64,000 bases of DNA from an uncultured Pelagibacteraceae bacterium (GTDB lineage: Bacteria; Pseudomonadota; Alphaproteobacteria; Pelagibacterales; Pelagibacteraceae). The notes below the pieces were generated by a model that saw only the letters and a program-made list of their open reading frames with translations, did no database searches and was not told where the DNA came from. Both the position numbers and the translations under genes were made by a program. The stretch spans positions 1 through 64,000 of the forward strand of contig CACPPK010000004.1 of NCBI GenBank assembly GCA_902635845.1. Reading direction: 5' to 3'. Shown in pieces: positions 35,652-43,336 of this stretch; the stretch's first letter is position 1; each line of letters starts with the position of its first letter.

Positions 35652-35730
35652 GGACAAATACATATTTGCTTTTAGATTTGCGGGTTATTTGGATTTGTCC
35701 AAAAATCTTAAAGATTTTAGATCGTATAAT
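35652..35730 (+). promoter_or_regulatory. Promoter region with inverted repeats
   Basis: GGACAAAT (35652-35659) pairs with ATTTGTCC (35693-35700). It is followed by the perfect palindrome AAAATCTT-A-AAGATTTT (35702-35718) and a TATAAT at 35725-35730 that overlaps the likely ATG at 35729. The palindrome sits just where an operator would block polymerase. This stretch lies between the divergent BRCT gene and the secreted-protein gene. Confidence 0.4.
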
Positions 35731-36616
35731 GAGAAAATTTTTTCACCTTATTTCATGGTTAATAACTCTCAATATCTTGTTGGTTTCACCTTCCTATGCA
35801 GTGCCTGGAGGAATTTTTAAGAGTATATTTAACTTATTTAAAAGCGGAGGAGATGATGTCATTAAATCTGCAGACGATGTTTTAAGGGGAACAAAAAATC
35901 AAGGTGAAAATGTCATAAATACTAGCGATGATTTAATTAGAGATATCAAAAATAAACAAATAGGTAATACTTCAGCACAAGCAGATGAAGCTTTAGTTTT
36001 AGAGAGAATTGGTGCTGACAATCATATAGTTGAGTTTAAAACCTTAAAAAAATCTTCAAGAAATGATTATATTTATCATTTAAGAAAAAATGCAGACCAA
36101 GCGGTAGATAATGATCTTTTCGATATCTATGAAAGTGTTACCTCAAATACTCCTGAAACCTCTAATATTCAAATTTCATTCAAAAGTTATGTTTTATTAA
36201 ATTGGATAGGGAGAATTTATATAAAATCTAATTATTTTAATAAGCCCAAGTTTGAAGATAAAACAATGTTGGTATGTAAAAATATTGATCAAGTGTTTTA
36301 TTTATCTCTATTGATGGAGCAAGAACCAAAAAGAGCATTTTTAACAAAAAATTTAAAATTCAAGAAAAATACAAAAAATGTTTCATCTCAAGAGCTATTT
36401 ATTATTGAGGATACTGAAAAAAGAAAAATAATGGTTACTTGGCCTGTGAATACGGAATTTCCACAAAATTATTTTGTTATTTATCCTAATCAGAATTTTT
36501 ATTATGAAAATCCATCTTCAGGTACTGTATCCCCAGAACAATTTAAAAAATATTTAAGTAAAAGAAAATCATTTAAAAATAGGTGTTTTAAAGCCACTGA
36601 ATCAGGATTGTTATAG
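35729..36616 (+). CDS. Secreted unknown protein
   Basis: About 295 residues from ATG 35729; a longer in-frame start at 35666 runs through the inverted repeats and is less likely. Signal peptide FHLISWLITLNILLVSPSYA, then GGIFKSIFNLFKSGGDDVIK. A mixed mature domain follows with VEFKTLKKSSRND and MVTWPVNTEFPQNYFVI. No family is recognised. It is followed after 28 bases by another unknown gene. A periplasmic or outer-surface location is inferred. Confidence 0.6.
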   Translation: MRKFFHLISWLITLNILLVSPSYAVPGGIFKSIFNLFKSGGDDVIKSADDVLRGTKNQGENVINTSDDLIRDIKNKQIGNTSAQADEALVLERIGADNHIVEFKTLKKSSRNDYIYHLRKNADQAVDNDLFDIYESVTSNTPETSNIQISFKSYVLLNWIGRIYIKSNYFNKPKFEDKTMLVCKNIDQVFYLSLLMEQEPKRAFLTKNLKFKKNTKNVSSQELFIIEDTEKRKIMVTWPVNTEFPQNYFVIYPNQNFYYENPSSGTVSPEQFKKYLSKRKSFKNRCFKATESGLL

Positions 36617-36644
36617 GATAATAAATGATTTAAGCTATTGGTAT

Positions 36645-37127
36645 ATGGTTAAAATAAGAAAATTAGCCTCAATTGAAAAAGGATTAGAAGAAATTACCAA
36701 AGTATTATCTGAAAATGAGATTAAACAAGCTATTAATAAAGGGGCTTCTTATATAAGAAAGTGTAGTGACCCTGACCCAGACTCAGATGGAATAAAAAGA
36801 AATATAGATCATAAAGACTCTGTGCAATTAGATTTAGCATGTGTGAGAAAGGGAATATCTCCACCCCTTCTTACTTCACATCAATACATTATTGATCAAG
36901 AAAAAAATAAATTAGACAACGAAGATATGAGCGATGTTTCTAGAATGCTAGTTAAATTTAGTATTTTAGAGGGTGAATTAAATAAATTTATTATAGATGC
37001 AACAGACCCAGGAGGTCCTGGGGGAGAAAGTGTAACTGAATTAGAAAAAAAGAAAATTTTCGAATCAATAAAAAAATTAGAGGATAAAATTTTAAAAATA
37101 AAATTATCTATTGATAAAAGTAAATAA
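36645..37127 (+). CDS. Unknown soluble protein
   Basis: 160 residues, mostly helical. A Cys/Asp-rich patch (IRKCSDPDPDSDGIKRNIDH) lies near residue 40, then a Pro-containing loop (KGISPPLLTSHQY), then a Gly-rich hinge (DPGGPGGES) before a C-terminal coiled-coil-like helix. No family is recognised. No clear ribosome-binding site. The 168 bases after it hold the inverted repeats described separately. Confidence 0.5.
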   Translation: MVKIRKLASIEKGLEEITKVLSENEIKQAINKGASYIRKCSDPDPDSDGIKRNIDHKDSVQLDLACVRKGISPPLLTSHQYIIDQEKNKLDNEDMSDVSRMLVKFSILEGELNKFIIDATDPGGPGGESVTELEKKKIFESIKKLEDKILKIKLSIDKSK

Positions 37128-37208
37128 TTTTATCCTATAAAAAATTGGATAAATTATTAATTGACTTTTAAAATCAAACAAAATATACTGATTTTAACTT
37201 AATAAAAA

Positions 37209-37288
37209 GTTAACCTTTTTATGTATGCGGATTATTAAGTCAGTTCTATATTAATAACTTTCTTAAAATCATAAACAAAAAGGTTAGC
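37209..37288 (+). other. Two-helix inverted-repeat element upstream of the zinc-knuckle gene
   Basis: GTTAACCTTTTT (37209-37220) can pair with AAAAAGGTTAGC (37277-37288), one mismatch. Inside, GATTATTAAG (near 37230) can pair with CTTAAAATC (near 37263). The outer/inner helix design resembles the elements at 33419 and 37669, though the sequences differ. It ends 16 bases before the likely start of the next gene. Confidence 0.4.
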
Positions 37289-37304
37289 CAACTGAATGGA
37301 GTTT

Positions 37305-37526
37305 ATGATCAAAAATAAAGATAGAGTTAAAGTTAAGAGATATCATTGTTATTTCTGTAACTGCACAGGTTTTTTTAATAAAAAACAGACCATCTTCCAA
37401 ATATGGAATTGGGGATATGAATTTATCAACAAAAAGATTTGTCGTTATTGCAATGGGCGAGGATTTACTGTTTTAAAACATAAATTTGAAGCTCTAAATA
37501 ATTATAAAAGCTATCGGGAGCACTAA
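37305..37526 (+). CDS. Small zinc-knuckle protein
   Basis: 73 residues from ATG 37305, chosen because GGAG lies just upstream; an in-frame ATG at 37296 has none. Two CxxC knuckles, CYFCNCTGFF and CRYCNGRGF, resemble the CxxCxGxG repeats of DnaJ zinc domains and should bind one zinc. The rest is basic. RNA, DNA or protein binding is possible. Function unknown. Confidence 0.62.
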   Translation: MIKNKDRVKVKRYHCYFCNCTGFFNKKQTIFQIWNWGYEFINKKICRYCNGRGFTVLKHKFEALNNYKSYREH

Positions 37527-37668
37527 AAATGTCTAAAAATCAAGCTTTTTTCACTATCTTTTTCAGTTCAAAATTAAGGAAAATGTTGTCCAAAATAATT
37601 AAATCTATTTCCCTACTTTTCAAAAAGAACTTCACGTATTTGTTCAATATGAAAAATATTAAAACAAA

Positions 37669-37737
37669 TTTAAATATTGGCCTGGGGCAAGTCCTTTCTT
37701 CTCCTTTCTTATTGTTAGCCCCAGACCAATATTTAAA
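37669..37737 (+). other. Near-perfect 20-pair hairpin with pyrimidine loop
   Basis: TTTAAATATTGG (37669-37680) plus CTGGGGC (37682-37688) pairs with GCCCCAG (37718-37724) plus CCAATATTTAAA (37726-37737), with one C-A mismatch. The 29-base loop is nearly all C and T (TCCTTTCTTCTCCTTTC). The next gene has GGAGG 30 bases later, which the loop could pair with. A cis-regulatory RNA or a mobile inverted repeat are both possible. Confidence 0.6.
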
Positions 37738-37766
37738 CCGATCTTTTAAAAAATTGGAGGAGCTAT

Positions 37767-38042
37767 ATGACTGATACAAGCAAATATTCAAATATAAGCG
37801 TTTCTAAGAAAACTTATTCAGACCTTCAAAGACTAAGTAAAGAAATTCTTCCTGGAGATACTAATCTTTCAATTTCAAAAACGGTAACTCATTTAGTTGA
37901 TTGTAAAATCAAGGAATCTAATGATCTTCTATACTTACAGGGTTATCAAACAGAAGAAACAGGTTTTACCCCACCTAAAAACATAATTAACAGGGTAATC
38001 AACAACTCTAACAAAAAGGATAAAAAAAATGGAAAAAAATAA
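37767..38042 (+). CDS. Small ribbon-helix-helix-like protein
   Basis: 91 residues. The N-terminal half (YSNISVSKKTYSDLQRLSKE then TNLSISKTVTHLVDCKIKE) has the strand-helix-helix pattern and spacing of RHH DNA-binding proteins, as in many antitoxins and repressors. The tail is basic. A strong GGAGG site precedes the ATG. Its end overlaps the GHKL-protease gene by 14 bases, so it probably acts as regulator of that operon. The fold call is by pattern only. Confidence 0.55.
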   Translation: MTDTSKYSNISVSKKTYSDLQRLSKEILPGDTNLSISKTVTHLVDCKIKESNDLLYLQGYQTEETGFTPPKNIINRVINNSNKKDKKNGKK

Positions 38043-39606
38043 GAAAATGGAAATATATAAAAATTTAATTCTAGATGTTCCTGGAGTTAAAACGGCTAAA
38101 TTTGAAAAATCAATCGAAAGTTCAGTGACAACTTCATGGGGTGTTAATTGGGATGCCGATTTTATTGCAAGAGATATCCTTCAAAATTTTAGAGACTCAA
38201 ATCTATCTGAGATTGAGAAAGTAGTTGTTAATACTAAAAATGACAGAATATTAGTCGAAGGTAATAATTGTTTTGATTTAAGAAAATTATTCTTCGTTGG
38301 CTCTAATAAAGCTGGAGACGAAACAACTGTAGGTGAGTATGGTGAGGGATTTAAGGCTGCTGTAGTTTCAATGCTGAAAAGAGGTATACAAGCTCCCGTA
38401 TCTGTTTCAGCTGATACAGCTGTAGTAATAGATGTTGGTGAAGAAGTTGTCGAAGACTTAAGACCACTAGTTTATCATTTTTTTAAAGTTAACAAGCAAA
38501 ACAAAACTAGCTTTATGGTTCATACTTACGATAAAGAATTAAAAGCAGCTTTTGATTTTGGAATGTCACACTTTTGGTTTGAAAAAAATCCATTAGTTGG
38601 TGAAGAGCTAAATTATTATAACGATATAGCTTGTTACAAAAGTACAAATCCTAACACTGGTTATTTATTTTATAGAGGTGTTATGAGAGGTACAATTGAT
38701 CATATTCCTATCGTAATTAATATTCCAAAAAAATATGCTCAAATTGAAAATAAGATTAAGAGTGACCGTGATCGAAACTCGTTCGATAACAAATTAGTAA
38801 ATAATTTTTTAAATATTTGGGCGAGATCTGGTTTTCATTATCACTCAATGCAGAATAATCCAGCGATACAGTATATATTAGAAAAATCGCGAAAGATTTG
38901 GGATAAGGGACATCCGTTGTTAGCTGCCTTAGCCAATAATGCTTGGAATATTAAAGATGACAAATCTTTAATAAAATTGTTTGGCAATAAATATTTTGCA
39001 GAGTCAGCACATTATCATTCGAGAGCAATCACATGGAGTGAATGGTATGACAAAAAAACACAAACTTACATAATTAAAAAAGACAGAGAACTTGAGAAAA
39101 AAGGAAAAATTAAATTACCGAGTTACTTTGTAAGGTTTGGAGTTACTTCTTCGCTTGAAATGTTTATAAAAAATAAAGAGGCGTTAGAAAAAAGAATAAG
39201 AACAAAAAAAACAGCACCACTTAACACTAAGCAAAAAAAAGCTGTTAATTATGCAATAGAATGTATTTCTAAAGTTGCTCCTAGTTTTAGTTCTCTTTAC
39301 AACAGTTTTGTAGAGGACCAAGGCATCTATGAACTAGATTTTAAAACTATCGAGTCAAAGGATTTGCTTGGAGAATTGAAAGACTCTAGAGATTATGATG
39401 GCAAAACAATTTATTTGAATAAAGATTTATTTAAATCAAATTTTGGAAAATTCTTTGCAATCTTAACTCATGAAATGGGTCATGTTTTTGGTAAAGACGG
39501 TGAAAGAGAATTCTCCGATGTATTAACTCATATCATAGCTCAAGCAGTAGAGAAAAATTCTGTAATATCAAAGTATTCTAAAAGCTGGGCAAGGTATAGA
39601 GCGTAA
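38029..39606 (+). CDS. GHKL-ATPase fused to an HExxH metalloprotease-like domain
   Basis: 525 residues. The N-terminal GHKL fold is suggested by an N-box ARDILQNFRDS (47-57), a G1-like VEGNNCF and a lid GEYGEGFK (102-109), as in Hsp90/MutL/MORC-type ATPases. The C-terminal part has HEMGH at 481-485 in ILTHEMGHVFGKDGEREFSD, with Glu494 as a candidate third zinc ligand. The middle 200 residues are unassigned. I know no named family with this pair of domains. It has AAGGA before the ATG and is coupled to the ARPP-1 gene (TAATG). Confidence 0.72.
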   Translation: MEKNKKMEIYKNLILDVPGVKTAKFEKSIESSVTTSWGVNWDADFIARDILQNFRDSNLSEIEKVVVNTKNDRILVEGNNCFDLRKLFFVGSNKAGDETTVGEYGEGFKAAVVSMLKRGIQAPVSVSADTAVVIDVGEEVVEDLRPLVYHFFKVNKQNKTSFMVHTYDKELKAAFDFGMSHFWFEKNPLVGEELNYYNDIACYKSTNPNTGYLFYRGVMRGTIDHIPIVINIPKKYAQIENKIKSDRDRNSFDNKLVNNFLNIWARSGFHYHSMQNNPAIQYILEKSRKIWDKGHPLLAALANNAWNIKDDKSLIKLFGNKYFAESAHYHSRAITWSEWYDKKTQTYIIKKDRELEKKGKIKLPSYFVRFGVTSSLEMFIKNKEALEKRIRTKKTAPLNTKQKKAVNYAIECISKVAPSFSSLYNSFVEDQGIYELDFKTIESKDLLGELKDSRDYDGKTIYLNKDLFKSNFGKFFAILTHEMGHVFGKDGEREFSDVLTHIIAQAVEKNSVISKYSKSWARYRA

Positions 39607-40547
39607 TGTTAAATTTTAATTTTAATTACAATATATCTGATACTGTAAAAAAAAATAATATTACTATTTTCTTTTTGCAATCAAAGACAAAACTTGAGAA
39701 TAATTTTTTGACTTTAGAGGAGTCAATATCCAAAAGTTTAGTGGATATTAAAGAAGTAAATTCTAAAGGTACTATTAGATATCTTAAAGTTTCAAATAAA
39801 TCTAATCAGAAATTATTAATATTAGGATCAGAACAAATTATAGGAAATGCTTTGAAACAAAATCGAGTGGTTAATAATACAACGTTAGTACCAGAACAGA
39901 CAACTATACTGTTGAGTGTTAGTTGTTGTGAAAAAAATAGATGGAGCCCAGCAGTAGCTAATAATATCTGTACCTCAGAATCTCTATATTTTACAAAAGG
40001 AAGAATTAATAACTCAGTGGATATTTTTGATAATAATAAAACCGATCAGTTTAAAATTTGGGATGATATAGCTGAAAAATTAGATGAATTTAACACTAAG
40101 TCTTTTACTGGTACTCTGGAAGACACATATAACAAAAACAAACTTTATTTTGATGAAATTACTAATTATTTTAAAATAAATGAAAATGATGTTGGAGTAG
40201 TTGCAGCGATAGGAAATAGATTGGTAAATGTTGAAATATTTTCTAGCAATAAACTTTTGAAAATTTATTTTCCCAAAATAATTAAAAGTTTGGTTTTTGA
40301 AAGTTACAAAAAAACCTCTCAGAATTATCTTTTAGGATTAAAAGATGTGTATAAACTCTTTAGATTAATTGAATTTTCTGAAAAAAAATTGCATAAACCA
40401 TATAATGACTGTTTAGGTGAAGAAATTCGTTTTAACAGCGATAGAGTAGTTGGCTCATGCTTAAATTATAAAGGGAAATTGCTTCATTTTTCAGGATTTT
40501 TAAAAGATGATATGAACGTTCCTCTATTTAAAAGTAAGGTAGCATAA
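39606..40547 (+). CDS. ARPP-1 domain protein
   Basis: 313 residues. The conserved ARPP-1 region is LTLEESISKSLVDIKEV (35-51), then LILGSEQIIGNALKQNRVVN (71-90) and LVPEQTTILLSVSCCEKNRW (94-113). ARPP-1 stands for ADP-ribosylglycohydrolase and rhodanese-phosphatase associated protein, a domain linked to predicted immune or conflict gene clusters; biochemical function unknown. Its start overlaps the GHKL-protease stop by one base and RmuC begins two bases after it. Confidence 0.75.
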   Translation: MLNFNFNYNISDTVKKNNITIFFLQSKTKLENNFLTLEESISKSLVDIKEVNSKGTIRYLKVSNKSNQKLLILGSEQIIGNALKQNRVVNNTTLVPEQTTILLSVSCCEKNRWSPAVANNICTSESLYFTKGRINNSVDIFDNNKTDQFKIWDDIAEKLDEFNTKSFTGTLEDTYNKNKLYFDEITNYFKINENDVGVVAAIGNRLVNVEIFSSNKLLKIYFPKIIKSLVFESYKKTSQNYLLGLKDVYKLFRLIEFSEKKLHKPYNDCLGEEIRFNSDRVVGSCLNYKGKLLHFSGFLKDDMNVPLFKSKVA

Positions 40548-40549
40548 TT

Positions 40550-41608
40550 ATGGATTATTTAACTTTATTAATTGGATTATTGATAGGAGCAATACTTGGA
40601 TTTATTGGCAATCAATTGTTTCAAAAAATAAAAGCAGAGCAAAAAGAGGATAATGATCAGGATGATGTTATCTCTGAAATAAAAGCATTAAAGCAAGAAG
40701 TAAAAGAATATAACGATAGTGCAAACACTGATCGTGGATCTATTAATCAAATATTAACTGATATGAGAACCGCAGAACAACAAGTGGGACAAGCAGCAAT
40801 GGAAATAAAAAGAACTCTTGTGACTGGCGGAGGTCAAAAACAAGGTGCCTGGGGTCAATTGATTTTAGAACATATATTAGAAAATAAACTCCAATTTACT
40901 AAAGGTGAGGAATTTGAGGTTCAAAAAAGTTTTAATACTAATGATGGTAGATTAATACCTGATGTAATTGTTCATTTCCCAGATGGAAGAGATGTTGTTA
41001 TTGATAGTAAAGTTTCTTTAACTGCATGGGACCGATATGTAAACGCAACCGATGAGTCAGAGAAAACAGAGGCATTAAATGATCATAGAAAGTCAATTAA
41101 AGCACACATTGACTCGCTCGCGTCGAAAAATTATCAAAATATAAAAGATATAAATTCTTTAGATACAGTAATTATGTTTTGTCCCAATGAGCCATCAATT
41201 TCTTCGTTAGGTGACATAAGTAGAAATATAATGGATTACGCTATATCTAAGAAAATAACTTTAGTAGGACCTTCAATGTTATATTTTGCATTGAAGACAG
41301 TAGAGTATTTCTGGAAAACAGAAAAACAATCAAAAAACGTCCAAAACATTATTGAACTTGCAAATAAGGTTAGTTCTCAGGCGGCTGAAATTTATGATAG
41401 TGCTAAAACTGCTCAGGAAAGCATGGAAAAGTCTATGAATAAATTAGACAATGTTATGGGTAAAATTAAAGATGGGAAGGGAAGTTTATTATCAAGGATT
41501 TTAAAGATGATTTCTATAGGAGGACTTTCTCCCAAAAAAGAGATTCCAAACAATTTAAAAAATGAAATAAGCGATGAAGATGAGGACGATGATGAAGAAA
41601 AAAAATAA
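40550..41608 (+). CDS. rmuC: DNA recombination protein RmuC
   Basis: 352 residues. N-terminal membrane helix (LTLLIGLLIGAILGFIGNQL), coiled-coil linker, then the RmuC nuclease-like core: GAWGQLILEHILENKLQFTKG, DGRLIPDVIVHFPDGRDVVIDSKVSLTAW in pieces, and VIMFCPNEPSISSL. RmuC is predicted to be a PD-(D/E)XK-type nuclease (Asp and DSK motifs visible) limiting inverted-repeat rearrangements. Here it is part of an accessory operon instead of a stand-alone housekeeping gene. Confidence 0.88.
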   Translation: MDYLTLLIGLLIGAILGFIGNQLFQKIKAEQKEDNDQDDVISEIKALKQEVKEYNDSANTDRGSINQILTDMRTAEQQVGQAAMEIKRTLVTGGGQKQGAWGQLILEHILENKLQFTKGEEFEVQKSFNTNDGRLIPDVIVHFPDGRDVVIDSKVSLTAWDRYVNATDESEKTEALNDHRKSIKAHIDSLASKNYQNIKDINSLDTVIMFCPNEPSISSLGDISRNIMDYAISKKITLVGPSMLYFALKTVEYFWKTEKQSKNVQNIIELANKVSSQAAEIYDSAKTAQESMEKSMNKLDNVMGKIKDGKGSLLSRILKMISIGGLSPKKEIPNNLKNEISDEDEDDDEEKK

Positions 41609-41885
41609 AAAAAAAACTAATTTTCCAGATTTGATAACTTTACCACCACACAATCATTTTAAACATTTTTTTAGTTCTATATTATTTAAACTAAAAACGT
41701 TGATGAATAAATTATTTAAAAAAAATGATAAAAATTTAAAATTAGAAATAGTGATGTTGAAAATGTTGTTATCACAAAAAGAATTAGACTTTGCCCTTCT
41801 TAAAGCTCAATACGATTTTGAATTGACAGTTTTGAAAAATGAAATAAACCAATTCAATCTTCAAAAGATAATAGATCACAAATAA
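41592..41885 (+). CDS. Small basic coiled-coil protein
   Basis: About 97 residues from ATG 41592, overlapping the rmuC end by 17 bases. The N-terminal part is Lys-rich (KKKNKKKTNFPDLITLPPHN), the rest a long helix (EIVMLKMLLSQKELDFALLK and on) with heptad character. It is located between rmuC and exonuclease I. It could be an accessory or scaffold subunit; no family recognised. Confidence 0.5.
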   Translation: MKKKNKKKTNFPDLITLPPHNHFKHFFSSILFKLKTLMNKLFKKNDKNLKLEIVMLKMLLSQKELDFALLKAQYDFELTVLKNEINQFNLQKIIDHK

Positions 41886-41900
41886 TTAAATAATTAAATT

Positions 41901-43322
41901 ATGTCTAAAATACTTACGATCGACTATGAAACTTCAGACTCTAGGGTAAATTTTGGGCAAGTCTTGCAAGCAGGAATAGTTATATCTGATGATAAACTTA
42001 ATATTCAATCTAGACATGAGTTAAGATGTAGACTTAAACCTACGGTAATACCATCAATTGGCGCATGTTTAGTTCACAAAATTCCAGTGAACATATTAAA
42101 AAATTCAAACAAATCTCATTATGAAATGGTACTAGAACACTATAACTTAATTAAGGATAATACTCCATCAGTTGTGATGGGATTTAACCAAGTGGCATTC
42201 GATATAGAATTTTATCGAAGGATGCTTTACAAATCTTTGATACCTGACGTTTATCAAACTAATACTAATGGGAACCGACACTTAGATATTTTAAACGTAT
42301 CTAGAGCTGCTAAATTTGCAGATAACGATTCAATTCAAACAATTCTCAATGAAAAAAATAGAGACTCATTTAAGTTGGCGGATCTTAGTACAGCAAATAA
42401 AATTAATAATGGTACATCTCATGATGCAATAACTGACTGTTTGAATTCAATAGATCTTGCTAGAATTATTTTTAAAAAAACAAATCATATTTGGAATGAT
42501 GCTTTATTGTTAACAACAAAAAAAGATACAGAGAATTTTATTTTAAAAAATAAAATTTATACTTCTTTAGAGTACTTTTATGGTAATACTCACCCTTTTC
42601 TTTGCCATCATATTTTATTTCATCCTCAATACCAGTGGTCAATAAATTGGGACATGAAAGTGGATCCAGAAATTTATTTAAAAATGGACCGACAAACTCT
42701 TTCAAAAGCGCTAGAAAGTTCGCCAAAAATTATAAGAACAGTAAAATGTAATAAATCATTAGTATTACTGAACCCTGATTATGCAATGAAAACTCAGAAG
42801 TACTCTGAGATTGGTTTAGAAGAAATTCATAGAAGAGTAAAAATTCTAGATAATAATCCTCAGTTTATTGAATTAATTGGTTCTATATTGTCGGATAAAG
42901 CTCAGCAAAAAATGAGCATGGACCAAACTGAACTTTTGTTTGAAGAAACTATTTACTTTGGAGGTTTTGCTAAAGAAAAAGACAAATCTTTAATGAAAAA
43001 GTTCCATCAAGTTGAATGGAAAGAAAAAGTAAATTTAATTGATAAATTTTCTGAAGAAAGATTTCAGTATTTTGCTAAATGCTTAATCTACGAAGAAAGC
43101 CCTGAAAGTTTACCTAAATCTATTTTTAATGAAATTAATAGAAGTTTTGCACAAAGACTATTATCAAAAAATAAAGAAAAGTGGGAAACGATTCCAAGTT
43201 TTTATTCTGAAGTTGATACATTAAGAGAACTAAAATACCAAGATGACGAGGAAATGCTTGAATTAATTGAGCAATACAATCAATACGTAATGGATATAGA
43301 GTCTAAGTTAGAAAGTGCTTAA
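41901..43322 (+). CDS. sbcB: Exodeoxyribonuclease I
   Basis: 473 residues. DEDDh exonuclease domain: DYET (Asp8, Glu10), FNQVAFDIEFYRRML near 100, and HDAITDC (His and Asp) near 175. The C-terminal SH3-like and helical extension of ExoI follows (e.g. NHIWNDALLLTTKK onward), of about normal length. It degrades single-stranded DNA 3' to 5'. ExoI is not a standard feature of this kind of genome, which fits acquisition with the island. Confidence 0.87.
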   Translation: MSKILTIDYETSDSRVNFGQVLQAGIVISDDKLNIQSRHELRCRLKPTVIPSIGACLVHKIPVNILKNSNKSHYEMVLEHYNLIKDNTPSVVMGFNQVAFDIEFYRRMLYKSLIPDVYQTNTNGNRHLDILNVSRAAKFADNDSIQTILNEKNRDSFKLADLSTANKINNGTSHDAITDCLNSIDLARIIFKKTNHIWNDALLLTTKKDTENFILKNKIYTSLEYFYGNTHPFLCHHILFHPQYQWSINWDMKVDPEIYLKMDRQTLSKALESSPKIIRTVKCNKSLVLLNPDYAMKTQKYSEIGLEEIHRRVKILDNNPQFIELIGSILSDKAQQKMSMDQTELLFEETIYFGGFAKEKDKSLMKKFHQVEWKEKVNLIDKFSEERFQYFAKCLIYEESPESLPKSIFNEINRSFAQRLLSKNKEKWETIPSFYSEVDTLRELKYQDDEEMLELIEQYNQYVMDIESKLESA

Positions 43323-43336
43323 TTTTTTTCAGTTGT

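Noticed and set aside
35666-35728. Longer N-terminus for the secreted protein
   Set aside because: It would run through an inverted repeat, an operator-like palindrome and a TATAAT box and would bury the signal peptide behind 21 extra residues.
33296-37766. Retron or CRISPR array among the hairpins
   Set aside because: No reverse transcriptase, cas gene or regularly spaced repeat is present; the inverted repeats are single and unlike in sequence.
37529-37774. Open frame of 81 codons between the zinc-knuckle and RHH-like genes (and an 83-codon frame on the other strand)
   Set aside because: The 20-pair hairpin lies inside both frames, composition is low-complexity, and neither has a recognisable family. 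The stretch is better read as a leader with structure, though the plus-strand frame has tight spacing and cannot be fully excluded.
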